64,000 bases of DNA from JALORV01 sp963775635 (lineage in GTDB: Bacteria; Pseudomonadota; Gammaproteobacteria; Burkholderiales; Burkholderiaceae_F). Of the stretch, positions 9,389-18,430 are shown in pieces. The stretch spans positions 62,001-126,000 of the forward strand of contig CAVZJO010000012.1 in NCBI GenBank assembly GCA_963775635.1, in the 5' to 3' direction. Position 1 is the first letter of the stretch, and each line of letters starts with the position of its first letter. Both the position numbers and the translations under genes were made by a program. The notes beneath the pieces are model-generated. The model was not told the DNA's origin. It did not search any database and saw nothing but the letters and a program-made list of their open reading frames with translations.

Positions 9389-10086
9389 CTGCCGCGTGGA
9401 CGGCGCGCGCGGCGTTAATCGACCTCGACGGCACGCTGCTCGATACCGCGGGCGACCTGGCCGCCGCGGTCAACGCGATGCTGGCTGAACTTGATCTGCC
9501 GATGCTGCCGGTGCCGACCGTGGCCGGCTACGTCGGCAAGGGCGCCGACGTCCTGGTTCACCGGGCGCTGACGCGTTCGCTCGACGGCCGGGCCGAGTCG
9601 GCGCTCTTCGAACGCGCGAAGGCGTCGTTCTATCGGCACTATCGGCACCAGAACGGGCGGGCCACAGCCGCCTTCCCGGGCGTCGAAGCTGCGCTGAGGC
9701 GCTTGCGCTCCAAGGGGATCAAACTGGCCTGCGTGACCAACAAGCCCGGCGAATTCACGCATCAGCTGCTCGCACGCTTCGGACTCGCCGATTGCTTTGA
9801 TGTGGTGATCTCCGGTGATGACACGGTGGAAAAGAAGCCGCACGCGGCACCGCTGCTGGCGGCTTGCGAGCGGCTTGGCGTGCAGCCGTCTGACGCCGTG
9901 ATGGTCGGCGACTCCGAAAACGATCTGCTGTCGGCGCGGGCGGCCGGATGCCGTGTCGTCCTGGTCGAGGGCGGTTACAACGAGGGACGACCGATCGCGG
10001 CGCTTCCGGCCGATGCTATAGTCGCCGCGCTTGCCGACGTGGTCGCGCTGATCGCGGCGCCCGGTGAGCGCGAAACGACTCGATGA
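9385..10086 (+). CDS. gph: phosphoglycolate phosphatase
   Basis: A 233-residue HAD-superfamily hydrolase that dephosphorylates 2-phosphoglycolate, a by-product of DNA repair or photorespiration. Motif I is DLDGTLLD (nucleophile D13, acid D15), motif II is CVTNK, and motifs III/IV are EKKPHAAPL and MVGDSENDLLSA. The cap domain and length fit Gph. The start overlaps the rpe stop by 4 bases. Its own stop TGA (10084-10086) overlaps the start of the Trp-rich leader peptide, so translation could couple into the leader. Confidence 0.92.
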   Translation: MTAAWTARAALIDLDGTLLDTAGDLAAAVNAMLAELDLPMLPVPTVAGYVGKGADVLVHRALTRSLDGRAESALFERAKASFYRHYRHQNGRATAAFPGVEAALRRLRSKGIKLACVTNKPGEFTHQLLARFGLADCFDVVISGDDTVEKKPHAAPLLAACERLGVQPSDAVMVGDSENDLLSARAAGCRVVLVEGGYNEGRPIAALPADAIVAALADVVALIAAPGERETTR

Positions 10087-10184
10087 ATTCCATCCATCCG
10101 CACGATTCGCTGTTCCTCGGGGCATGGCGCAAGGCCTGGTGCCGGTTCTGGCACGCCCGGGGGGTCTGGTCCTGGCGTCGCTAG
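10083..10184 (+). CDS. trpL: Trp-rich leader peptide of the trp genes (attenuator)
   Basis: A 33-codon frame, ATG at 10083 (overlapping the gph stop as ATGA) to TAG at 10182-10184. It contains five TGG codons, at 10125, 10137, 10149, 10167 and 10173 (residues 15, 19, 23, 29 and 31), about 15% Trp against roughly 1-1.5% in average proteins. It lies 80 bases before the trpE start. Trp-codon-rich leaders that stall ribosomes when charged tRNA-Trp is scarce are the classical trp attenuation device in other proteobacteria. Here the role is inferred from position and composition. Two 7-bp hairpins follow it, but no U-tract is visible, so how expression would be switched is open. Confidence 0.72.
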   Translation: MNSIHPHDSLFLGAWRKAWCRFWHARGVWSWRR

Positions 10185-10194
10185 TCTGCTGATC

Positions 10195-10246
10195 GCCTCG
10201 ATCTTCGAGGCCACCGTTGGTGTTTCCTGGCGCAGCTTGGCTGCGC
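10195..10246 (+). promoter_or_regulatory. paired hairpins of the putative trp attenuator
   Basis: Between the leader stop and trpE lie two perfect 7-bp hairpins with 3-base loops: GCCTCGA (10195-10201) with TCGAGGC (10205-10211), and GCGCAGC (10230-10236) with GCTGCGC (10240-10246). A further GTGCC/GGCAC stem (10139-10143/10150-10154) lies within the Trp codons. No run of T follows the second hairpin, so a classical intrinsic terminator is not evident. Rho-dependent or translational control remains possible. Confidence 0.5.
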
Positions 10247-10264
10247 GACCCTCGCAGGTGACGT

Positions 10265-11752
10265 GTGACCGAACTTGAATTCAAGGCCCTGGCGGCACAG
10301 GGCTACAACCGCATCCCGCTGATCTCGGAAAGCTTCGCCGATCTCGAAACGCCGCTGTCGCTGTACCTGAAGCTGGCGAACGAAACCAACACCTTTCTGC
10401 TCGAATCCGTCGTCGGCGGCGAGCGCTTCGGCCGCTATTCGTTCATCGGGCTTGCGGCGCGCACGGCGGTGCGGAGCTTCATTCGCGACGATGGCTGCAC
10501 GACCGAGGTCGTCGAAGACGGCAAGGTCAGACAGACAATCGAAGGCGACCCGCTGGCAGCGATCGGCCGCTACTTCGAGCAGTTCAGGGTGGCATTGCGG
10601 CCCGGCCTGCCGCGCTTCGCGGGCGGGTTGGCCGGCTACTTCGGCTACGACACGGTGCGGGTGATCGAAAAGAAGCTGTCCCGCGCGAAGCCCGACGACC
10701 TAGGCGTGCCCGACATTCTGCTGCTGCTGGCCGAAGAGGTCGCGGTGATCGACAACCTCGCGGGCCGCATCTACCTGATCGTCTACGCGGACCCTCGGCA
10801 ACCCGAGGCGTATGGTCGTGCACGGCAGCGGCTGCGCGAACTGAAGATGCGGCTGGCGCGGCCGATAGAGCCGCCGCATGCGCGCGCCAGCGTCAGGCGC
10901 GAGGAGTATCGCGAGTTCGCGAAGGCGGACTACCTGAAGGCGGTGGCGCGCGCCAAGGAGTACATCGCCGCAGGCGACGTGATGCAGGTACAAGTGGGCC
11001 AGCGCATCCACAAGCCGTACGCCGATTCGCCGCTGTCGCTGTATCGCGCGCTGCGCACGCTCAATCCATCGCCGTATATGTACTTCTACAACTTTGGCGA
11101 CTTCCACGTCGTCGGCGCCTCCCCCGAGATCCTGGTTCGCAGCGAGGAGCGCGAAGGACAGCGCACGGTGGCGATCCGTCCGATCGCGGGCACGCGCCCG
11201 CGGGGTGCCACGCCGGAGCAGGACGCGATCCTTGCCGCCGAACTCGCGGCCGATCCGAAGGAGCGCGCCGAACACCTGATGCTGATCGACCTCGCTCGCA
11301 ACGATATAGGTCGCATCGTCGAGATCGGCAGCGTCAAGGTGACCGAGCAGTACGTCATCGAGAAGTACTCTCACGTGCAGCACTTGGTGAGCCATGTCGA
11401 GGGGGCGCTCAGGCCCGGCATGACGAATCTCGACGTTCTGCGCGCCACATTTCCGGCCGGGACGCTGTCAGGTGCGCCCAAGGTGCGCGCGATGGAGATC
11501 ATCGACGAGCTCGAGCCGGTCAAGCGCGGCATCTACGGCGGCGCGGCCGGCTACCTGTCCTTCAATGGCGACATGGACCTCGCGATCGTGATCCGCACCG
11601 GCGTGGTCAAGGGCAACGTGCTGTACGCGCAGGCTGCTGCCGGGATCGTCGCGGACTCGATTCCCGAGAACGAATGGAAAGAAACGGAAGTCAAGGCGCG
11701 CGCGGTGCTGCGCGCAGCCGAGCAGGTCGAGGACGGGTTCGACGCAGAGTAG
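10265..11752 (+). CDS. trpE: anthranilate synthase component I
   Basis: A 495-residue chorismate-binding enzyme that, with TrpG, makes anthranilate from chorismate and glutamine, the first step of tryptophan synthesis. The N-terminal domain carries the LLES motif (residues around 45-48) that lines the tryptophan feedback pocket. The C-terminal domain has PSPYMYF, IRPIAGTRPRG, DLARNDIGR, FPAGTLSGAPKVRAMEII and GIYGGAAGY blocks. The start is GTG at 10265 with AGGTG at 10256-10260. It follows the Trp-rich leader, and trpG begins 8 bases after its stop. Confidence 0.96.
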   Translation: MTELEFKALAAQGYNRIPLISESFADLETPLSLYLKLANETNTFLLESVVGGERFGRYSFIGLAARTAVRSFIRDDGCTTEVVEDGKVRQTIEGDPLAAIGRYFEQFRVALRPGLPRFAGGLAGYFGYDTVRVIEKKLSRAKPDDLGVPDILLLLAEEVAVIDNLAGRIYLIVYADPRQPEAYGRARQRLRELKMRLARPIEPPHARASVRREEYREFAKADYLKAVARAKEYIAAGDVMQVQVGQRIHKPYADSPLSLYRALRTLNPSPYMYFYNFGDFHVVGASPEILVRSEEREGQRTVAIRPIAGTRPRGATPEQDAILAAELAADPKERAEHLMLIDLARNDIGRIVEIGSVKVTEQYVIEKYSHVQHLVSHVEGALRPGMTNLDVLRATFPAGTLSGAPKVRAMEIIDELEPVKRGIYGGAAGYLSFNGDMDLAIVIRTGVVKGNVLYAQAAAGIVADSIPENEWKETEVKARAVLRAAEQVEDGFDAE

Positions 11753-11760
11753 AGGTCACG

Positions 11761-12330
<570 letters not shown>

Positions 12331-12355
12331 GCCGAGCCGACGCGCGGAAGATGCT

Positions 12356-13388
12356 ATGCCGATAACACCGACCGAAGCGCTCGTCCGCTGCATCGAACAC
12401 CGCGAGATCTTCCCCGACGAAATGCTGTCGCTGTGGCGACGGCTGATGAGCGGCGAGCTGACGCCGGTGCAGATCGCGGCCGTCACGATGGGCCTGCGCG
12501 TCAAGAAGGAAACGATCGGCGAGATCGCGGCGGCCGCACAAATCATGCGCGAGTTCGCCACGCGGGTCGACCCGGCGGATCGCTCGAACCTGGTCGACCT
12601 GTGCGGAACCGGCGGCGATGCGGCCCACACGTTCAACATCTCAACCGCGGCGATGTTCGTCGCGGCAGCAGGCGGCGCGCGCATCGCCAAGCACGGCGGG
12701 CGCAACGTCTCGTCCGGCTCCGGCAGTGCCGATGTGCTGGAGGCGCTCGGCGCGAACATCCTGCTGACGCCGGCCGCGGTTGCGACCTGCATCGCCGAGA
12801 CGGGCATCGGATTCATGTTCGCCCCCAGCCATCACGCGGCGATGAAGCACGCAGCGCCGGTGCGGAAGGAACTGGGCGTGCGCACGATCTTCAACATCCT
12901 GGGTCCGCTGACCAACCCGGCCGGCGCACCCAACCAGGTAATGGGCGTGTTCCATCCGGATCTGGTCGGCATCCAGGTGCGCGTGCTGCAGCAGCTGGGG
13001 TCCAACCACGTGCTGGTTGTGCATGGCAAGGATGGCATGGACGAGGTCTCGCTCGGCGCGGCCACGCTGGTCGGAGAACTAAAGGACGGTGCGGTTCGCG
13101 AATACGAGATCCATCCCGAGGACTTCGGTTTGTCGATGGTGTCGCATCGCGGACTGAAGGTCGCCAATCCGTCGGAATCGCGCGCGATGCTGCTGGAGGC
13201 ACTCGACGGGAAGGCCGGGCACACCACGCGAGATCGTGATCTTCAATGCCGGCGTCGCGCTGTATGCGGCCAACGTGGCCGAATCGATCGGCGACGGCAT
13301 CGCGCGCGCCCGCGCGGCCATCGCGAGCGGTGCCGCGCGCCGCAAGCTCGACGAGTTCGTCACAACGACGCAGAGGCTGGCCGCTTGA
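12356..13388 (+). CDS. trpD: anthranilate phosphoribosyltransferase (one frameshift in this sequence)
   Basis: The enzyme joins anthranilate and PRPP to make phosphoribosyl-anthranilate, the second step of tryptophan synthesis. CGTGGDAAHTFNIST is the PRPP-binding loop, KHGGRNVSSGSGSADVLEALG follows, and NILGPLTNP is conserved. The ATG at 12356 has GGAAG 5 bases upstream. After DGKAG near 13225 the frame steps +1, and the expected C-terminus (REIVIFNAGVALYAANV) continues to TGA at 13386-13388. The repaired length, about 343 residues, is normal. A one-base sequencing insertion is the simplest explanation, since the pathway genes around it are intact. Confidence 0.93.
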
Positions 13389-13912
13389 ACTTTGTGCGGC
13401 CGCGCGGACCCTTGTGCCGAGTCGTGCGCACGGCGAGCCGTTGCGTTGTGCTGCGCGCTGCGACCCGGCGTGACGTGCTCGCGGTGTCGCGGCTGCAGCG
13501 CGACGCGTCGATGACTGAGCATCGGCTCATTCCGGACATCGCGGGGCGGCGGCTCGACGCGCGGGTTTCGCGTCGACACTGGCGGCGCACGATCGCGAAT
13601 CCTCGTCGACGGCTGTTTGTCGCCGCGCGTGGCACCGAAGTGCTGGGAGCGATCGGCGTCGACCTGCTCGTGTCCGGGCACCGGCTCGCCCATGTGCGGC
13701 GCCGCGTCTATCTGCACTCGCTGTTCGTCAGTCCGCAGGCGCGGCGGCTCGGACTGGCGCGGAGGCTGACGCGGCTGGCGCTCGACTGGGGGCGCGGGCG
13801 CGGCGCCACGCAAGCACGCCTGGAAATGGCGGCGCCAAACCGGTCGGCGCGTCGTCTGTACGAATCGGTCGGTTTCCGCGTGCGCGAAATGATGTTCGCG
13901 CGATCTTTGTAG
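13385..13912 (+). CDS. GNAT-family N-acetyltransferase
   Basis: A 175-residue protein with the GNAT fold. A beta strand and helix near the N-terminus (VVLRAATRRDVLAVSRLQ) lead to motif A, LHSLFVSPQARRLGLARRLTRLA, with the RRxGxA acetyl-CoA pyrophosphate loop. Motif B ends with NxSARRLYESVGF. The start is TTG at 13385, overlapping the trpD stop (TTGA), which suggests translational coupling; a later ATG at 13510 would remove the first GNAT strand. The acceptor substrate is unknown. Its place inside the trp gene run, between trpD and trpC, is unusual and suggests co-expression, not a proven role in tryptophan metabolism. Confidence 0.75.
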   Translation: MNFVRPRGPLCRVVRTASRCVVLRAATRRDVLAVSRLQRDASMTEHRLIPDIAGRRLDARVSRRHWRRTIANPRRRLFVAARGTEVLGAIGVDLLVSGHRLAHVRRRVYLHSLFVSPQARRLGLARRLTRLALDWGRGRGATQARLEMAAPNRSARRLYESVGFRVREMMFARSL

Positions 13913-13915
13913 CCT

Positions 13916-14704
13916 ATGGACGACATCCTGCAGCGCATCCTGACCACCAAGCGCGACGAAGTGAAAGCCGCCCGCGCGGCGATCCCGCTCGCGCAATTGC
14001 GTGAACAGGTGCGCGCCGCCGCGGCGCCGCGCGACTTTGCGGGAGCGCTCCATGCCCGCATTGCCGCCGGCCGGCCGGCGGTCATTGCCGAGATCAAGAA
14101 GGCGAGTCCGTCAAAGGGCGTGCTGCGCGCCGACTTCGACCCGGCCTCGATCGCGCGATCCTACGCAACCCACGGCGCGGCCTGCCTGTCGGTGCTGACC
14201 GACGTTCGCTACTTCCAGGGTGCGCCCGAGTTCCTGCGCGAGGCGCGCGCCGCTTGCGAACTGCCGGTACTGCGCAAGGATTTCATCGTCGATGAGTATC
14301 AGATCGTCGAGTCGCGCAGCTGGGGCGCGGACGCGATCTTGCTGATCGTCGCGGCGCTCGATGCGCCCCGCTTGCGCGACTTTGAAGCTGCCGCGCGCGC
14401 CCTCGGACTGGCGGTGCTGGTCGAAGTACACGACGCCCGCGAACTCGAAGCGGCGATGCAACTCAGTACGCCGCTGATCGGCATCAACAATCGCAACCTG
14501 CGTACGTTCGAAACACGGCTCGAAACGACACTCGACCTGCTGTCCGCGATCGGACCGGACCGCATCGTGATCACCGAAAGCGGCATCGTCTCGCCGGCCG
14601 ATGTCGAGCGGATGCGCGCAGCCGGCGTGCACGCCTTCCTCGTCGGTGAAGCCTTCATGCGGGCACCGGATCCTGGCAGCGAACTCGCCCGCCTCTTCGG
14701 GTGA
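13916..14704 (+). CDS. trpC: indole-3-glycerol phosphate synthase
   Basis: A 262-residue TIM-barrel enzyme converting CdRP to indole-3-glycerol phosphate. Typical blocks are EIKKASPSKG with the catalytic Lys, SVLTDVRYFQG, LRKDFIVDEYQI, LLIVAAL, LVEVHD, IGINNRNLRTF, ITESGI and FLVGEAFM. The length is standard and there is no fused TrpF domain. The start lies 3 bases after the GNAT stop, and its stop overlaps the ung start as GTGA. TrpF, TrpB and TrpA are not in this window; a separate trpFBA locus would be expected. Confidence 0.95.
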   Translation: MDDILQRILTTKRDEVKAARAAIPLAQLREQVRAAAAPRDFAGALHARIAAGRPAVIAEIKKASPSKGVLRADFDPASIARSYATHGAACLSVLTDVRYFQGAPEFLREARAACELPVLRKDFIVDEYQIVESRSWGADAILLIVAALDAPRLRDFEAAARALGLAVLVEVHDARELEAAMQLSTPLIGINNRNLRTFETRLETTLDLLSAIGPDRIVITESGIVSPADVERMRAAGVHAFLVGEAFMRAPDPGSELARLFG

Positions 14705-15385
14705 TCGACACTGCCGCGCTCGCGCCGGGGTGGAAGCCGCTGGTCGACATGTTCCTGGCGAGCGAACGTGGTGGCGCGCTGCAGGCGTTTCTGCGGCAGC
14801 GGCAGGCGGCGGGCGCTCGCATCTTTCCGCCGCGACCGTTGCGTGCGCTGGAACTCGTGGCGTTCGACGAAGTGCGCGTTGTCATCGTCGGCCAGGATCC
14901 TTATCACGGAGCCGATCAAGCGCACGGGCTGGCGTTCTCGGTGCCCGCGGGCACGCGTCTGCCGCCCAGTCTGCGCAACATCTACGTGGAACTGGCGCGT
15001 GAATACGGCGACTGCCCGCCGAGCGGCGATCTGCAGCACTGGGCGCAGCAGGGGGTGCTGCTGCTCAATGCGGTGCTGACGGTCGAGGAGTCGCAGCCTG
15101 GCAGCCACGCGCAGCGCGGCTGGGAAGCACTGACCGATGCGCTGCTGCAGGCGTTATGCGCGGATGCGCGGCCGAAGGTGTTCATGCTGTGGGGCGCACA
15201 TGCGCAACGCTGGCGCTCGCTGCTGGATTCGACCGATCCACTGCGTGCTGACGGCCAACCATCCGTCGCCGCTGTCGGCGCGCCGTCCGCCGCAGCCTTT
15301 TGTCGGCTGCGCACACTTCACGCGCGCCAATGCCTTCCTGGCAGCCGCTGGACGCGGAACGATCGACTGGGTCGGCCGACGCTAG
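14701..15385 (+). CDS. ung: uracil-DNA glycosylase (one frameshift in this sequence)
   Basis: This base-excision repair enzyme removes uracil from DNA. It has the water-activating loop GQDPYHG (Asp66), GVLLLNAVLTVEESQPGSH and, after a +1 frame step near 15235, the DNA-binding HPSPLSA motif and FTRANAFL. The frame then ends at TAG 15383-15385, giving a normal length of about 228 residues. The GTG start at 14701 overlaps the trpC stop. Without the step the ORF would run on into the convergent M61 gene, so the step is almost certainly a one-base sequence error. It is the last gene of the rpe-trp-ung run. Confidence 0.92.
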
Positions 15386-17183
15386 CTATGCGCCGTGCGC
15401 GAGCCAGCGCGCGCGCATCCGGGCGGCGCGGGCGGATGCCTTCGGATCGATCGTCAGCTCGAACTTGAACGGCGGCGGTTGCGGACAGCGAAACGGAAAA
15501 CGACATCAGCTCATCGCGCCGGAACGCGAGAACCTGAACGTTGTCGCCCGGTAAGTAGCGGGTCAGCAGCTTGTCGAGGTTGGTAGGCGTCACGCGCAGG
15601 CCGTCGAGCGCGATCAGCACGTCGTGGCCCGACAATCCGGCCGCCTGTGCTGGCGTACCGTCGAACACGTGGGTGAGGCGGCAATCCGGCGTGGCGGTGG
15701 CGACGCGTACGCCGAGCAAGGCAAACACCGGCGAGTCGAGCGCCGGCCTCGTCACGACATCGATGCCGAACGGTTTCAACAGTCGCGCAAAGTCCGGATC
15801 ACGCGTGCTGGTGGTCCACTCTTCGACCAGTGTTGCCAGCGCCAGACCGGTCGCTTCCTCCGCCAGCGCAACGAATTGGTCCTCGCCAACCCCCTTGTAG
15901 TCGTCGCCCTGCGCCTTCCAGTTCCGCCACAGCAGACGCATGACATCGTCGAGCGAACGGCGACCCTGCGAGGCAGCACGGATGCTAAGGTCGAGCGCGA
16001 GTCCGATCAGCGCGCCCTTCTGGTAGTAGCTGACCACGCTGTTGGGCGCGTTCTCGTCCTGCCGGTAATACTTGATCCAGGCGTCGAACGAGCTTTCGGC
16101 CACGCTCTGCTTGAGCCGGCTGCTCCGCTGCATCACCGTGGTCAGCGTGCGGGCCAGCGTGTCCAGGTACTGATTTACGGTCAGCAGGCCGGCGCGCGCC
16201 AGCATCAAATCGTCGTAGTACGACGTGAAGCCCTCGAACGCCCACAGCAAGCGCGTGTAGTTCTCCTGCGTCAGGTCGTAGGGAACGAAGGCGGCCGGCT
16301 TGATGCGCTTGACGTTCCAGCTGTGGAAATACTCGTGGCTCGCCAGGCCGAGGAAGCCGCGATACCCCTCGGTCGCGTCCTTCATGCCGGCAAATGGCAG
16401 GTCGTCGCGCTTGCAGACGAGCGCGGTCGAGTTGCGGTGTTCAAGCCCGCCGTAGCCCTCATCAACGGCGAGCGTCAGGAACAGATAGCGTTCAAACGGC
16501 GCGCGGCGCGTGCGCGGTTCGAAGAGCCGAATCTGCTGCTCGCAGACACGAGCCAGGTCCGCAGTCAGTCGCTTGATATCGAGCCTGGGAACGCGGCCGG
16601 TGACCGCGATCTCGTGCGGCACGCCCAGCACGTCGAAGCGGCCGAGTTCGAAAGCGCCGAGCGCCACCGGACAGTCGATCAGCTCGTCGTAGTTCGCGGC
16701 GACATAGCGACCGAAGCCAAGGCGCCGCGTGGCGCGCGCCGGCGCGAGCGTGGTGGCGACCTTCCAGTTGGCGTACGCCTCGCCGGCCGGCGGCAGGATG
16801 TCGATGCTGCAGTCGTCGTGCTCACGGCCGATCGGCAACAGGAACACGCTGCTGCCGTTGAAGAAACCGTGTGTCGCGTCCAGGTGCGCTGCCCGCACCG
16901 ACAGGTCCCACGCGTAGATCTCGCACGCCACTTCGAGCGCGCCTTTGACCGGTGCCGCACGCCAGGTGTGCTTGTCGAGCTTGTCGATGCGCACCTTGCG
17001 GCCAGCCGACAGCGCGCTGATGCGAACGATGTGCCGAGCGAATTCGCGGATCATGTAGCTGCCGGGTATCCAGGCGGGCAGCATGAACAGCTGGCCGGCG
17101 GGGTCCGGGCGCTCGACGCGGCAGACGACGTGGAACAGGTGTGCGCCCGGATTCGCCGGGCGTATCGCGTAGTGAATGGTCAT
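15386..17183 (-). CDS. M61 family (glycyl-aminopeptidase-like) metallopeptidase with PDZ domain (one frameshift)
   Basis: A protein of about 599 residues. The N-terminal beta domain (PAWIPGSYMIREFARH) is typical of M61. The zinc motif HEYFHSWNVKRIKP lies near 16310-16345, with a downstream EGFTSYYDDL supplying the third ligand, and a PDZ domain follows (GTPAQAAGLSGHDVLIALDG). No signal peptide is seen, so it is probably cytoplasmic. Near 15478 the frame must step by one base to reach the expected end PPPFKFELTIDPKASARAAR, stopping at 15386. The gene abuts ung exactly, sharing the TAGCTA stop region. Family members have aminopeptidase activity with a preference for small residues; the substrate here is unknown. 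Confidence 0.88.
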
Positions 17184-17250
17184 GGGAGCGCGAACGGAAA
17201 ACGCGCGAGTCTAGACGCTGCGGTCGCTCGCGGCGCGCCGATGAGCGGCG

Positions 17251-17955
17251 CTACAGGCGCAGCACGCTCAGGACTTCCGAACGAAACTCGCGCTGATACA
17301 GCAGATAGACGATGCCCGCGGTCCCGACAGCGAACGCCAGCGGCGAGTAGAACCACAGGATCACCGCGAACGCCATGTAGTAGGCGCGCAGTCCGTCGTT
17401 GAACGTCTCTGCGGCGAGTCCGACGACGCGACCGGCGCGATCGGCGAATTCCTCGCGCGACGCTTCGCCACTCTCGAATATCTTGGCGTCGGGCGCCGAG
17501 GCGATCAGCAGAGCGCCGAAGGTGTACTGGCGCATCGACCACGTGAAGCGGAAGAACGCGTAGACGAACACCGCCATCAGCACAAACAGCTTGAGATCAA
17601 ACACCAGGGTCGACGTGCGAGCGGCGAACGGAAACTCGCGCACCAGCTTGGCGGCTTCCTCGGTGGCTCCGAGCGCAGCCAGCAGACCTCCGATGATCAG
17701 AATCGAGGTGGAGGCAAAGAACGACGGGCTGGTTGAGAGGTTCTGCACGACCACACCATCGATCACGCGGTTCTCGCGCGCGGTCGTTTGCAGCATCCAC
17801 AGTCGACGGAAGTGGTTCGTGGTCGCCAGCAGCGAGCTTCGTCCCTGCGCGCGCCGGCGCGCAAAGGCGGCATAGCCCCACCAGCTGGCGATGAACCAGG
17901 CGAGCGCCAGCCAGTCGGCGAGCGAAATCTGGCGCAGCAGATTGAAGAGGGGCAT
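17251..17955 (-). CDS. DUF599 membrane protein
   Basis: A 234-residue protein with about four transmembrane helices (near residues 12-32, 80-98, 120-140 and 195-225) and the conserved DUF599 block FNDGLRAYYMAFAVILWF. Function is unknown for the family. It begins with ATG at 17955 and lies between the M61 peptidase gene and a phasin-like gene on the same strand; gaps of 43 and 67 bases allow co-transcription. Confidence 0.8.
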   Translation of the reverse strand: MPLFNLLRQISLADWLALAWFIASWWGYAAFARRRAQGRSSLLATTNHFRRLWMLQTTARENRVIDGVVVQNLSTSPSFFASTSILIIGGLLAALGATEEAAKLVREFPFAARTSTLVFDLKLFVLMAVFVYAFFRFTWSMRQYTFGALLIASAPDAKIFESGEASREEFADRAGRVVGLAAETFNDGLRAYYMAFAVILWFYSPLAFAVGTAGIVYLLYQREFRSEVLSVLRL

Positions 17956-17998
17956 CGGTGAACGCTGAACCCCCGCAGGATAACGCGACCCCGCGCCG

Positions 17999-18391
17999 TC
18001 AGCGCAGGCGCAATCGGCGGGAATTCGCTTTGACGCGGCGGCGCACCGGTGCCAGGCTGCGCCTCGCTAATGACAGTGCTGCGGCGGCGCTGCGACGAGA
18101 GCCGGCGGAGCTGCGTACCGGCCTTGGCCCGGAGAGCGCGGAACGCCAGATCTGCTGCGCCATGCGCTGCTGCATCGTCCAGGCGTGCTGCCAGAGCGCC
18201 AGCTGGGTTTCGAACAGCGCTTCGAATTTCTCGGCGACCATGCGCTGCGCCTCACGCCGGTCACGCGCGCGCTTCAGCCCGGGTGCAGCCAGCAGGCGTG
18301 CGGTCCGGTGCTGCGCGACCTGCGGTGCATGCCAGGCGATATCGCCGAGGCTCTGAGCAAGTTTCCACCACGACTGCATCGGATCGCTCAT
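17999..18391 (-). CDS. phasin-like polyhydroxyalkanoate granule-associated protein
   Basis: A 130-residue, Arg-rich helical protein with a pattern seen in short beta-proteobacterial phasin-like proteins. The block LGDIAWHAPQVAQHRTARLLAAPG is followed by ARDRREAQRMVAEKFEALFETQLALWQHAW. Phasins coat PHA storage granules. The ATG at 18391 has AAGGAAA about 6 bases upstream. No PHA synthase gene is nearby, so assignment rests on sequence pattern only. The C-terminal third is very basic and may not be conserved. Confidence 0.6.
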   Translation of the reverse strand: MSDPMQSWWKLAQSLGDIAWHAPQVAQHRTARLLAAPGLKRARDRREAQRMVAEKFEALFETQLALWQHAWTMQQRMAQQIWRSALSGPRPVRSSAGSRRSAAAALSLARRSLAPVRRRVKANSRRLRLR

Positions 18392-18430
18392 TACGTTTCC
18401 TTCTTGGTTTCGATGTCCTATGGCGCGGGG

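Noticed and set aside
10230..10264. Classical intrinsic terminator for the trp attenuator
   Set aside because: The hairpin 10230-10246 is good but no T-run follows, so I list it only as a hairpin.
15624..17402. 592-codon open frame opposite the M61 peptidase
   Set aside because: It mirrors the codon phase of the real gene in GC-rich DNA; Arg/Ala/Gly/Gln-rich with no domain, while the minus strand has clear M61 motifs.
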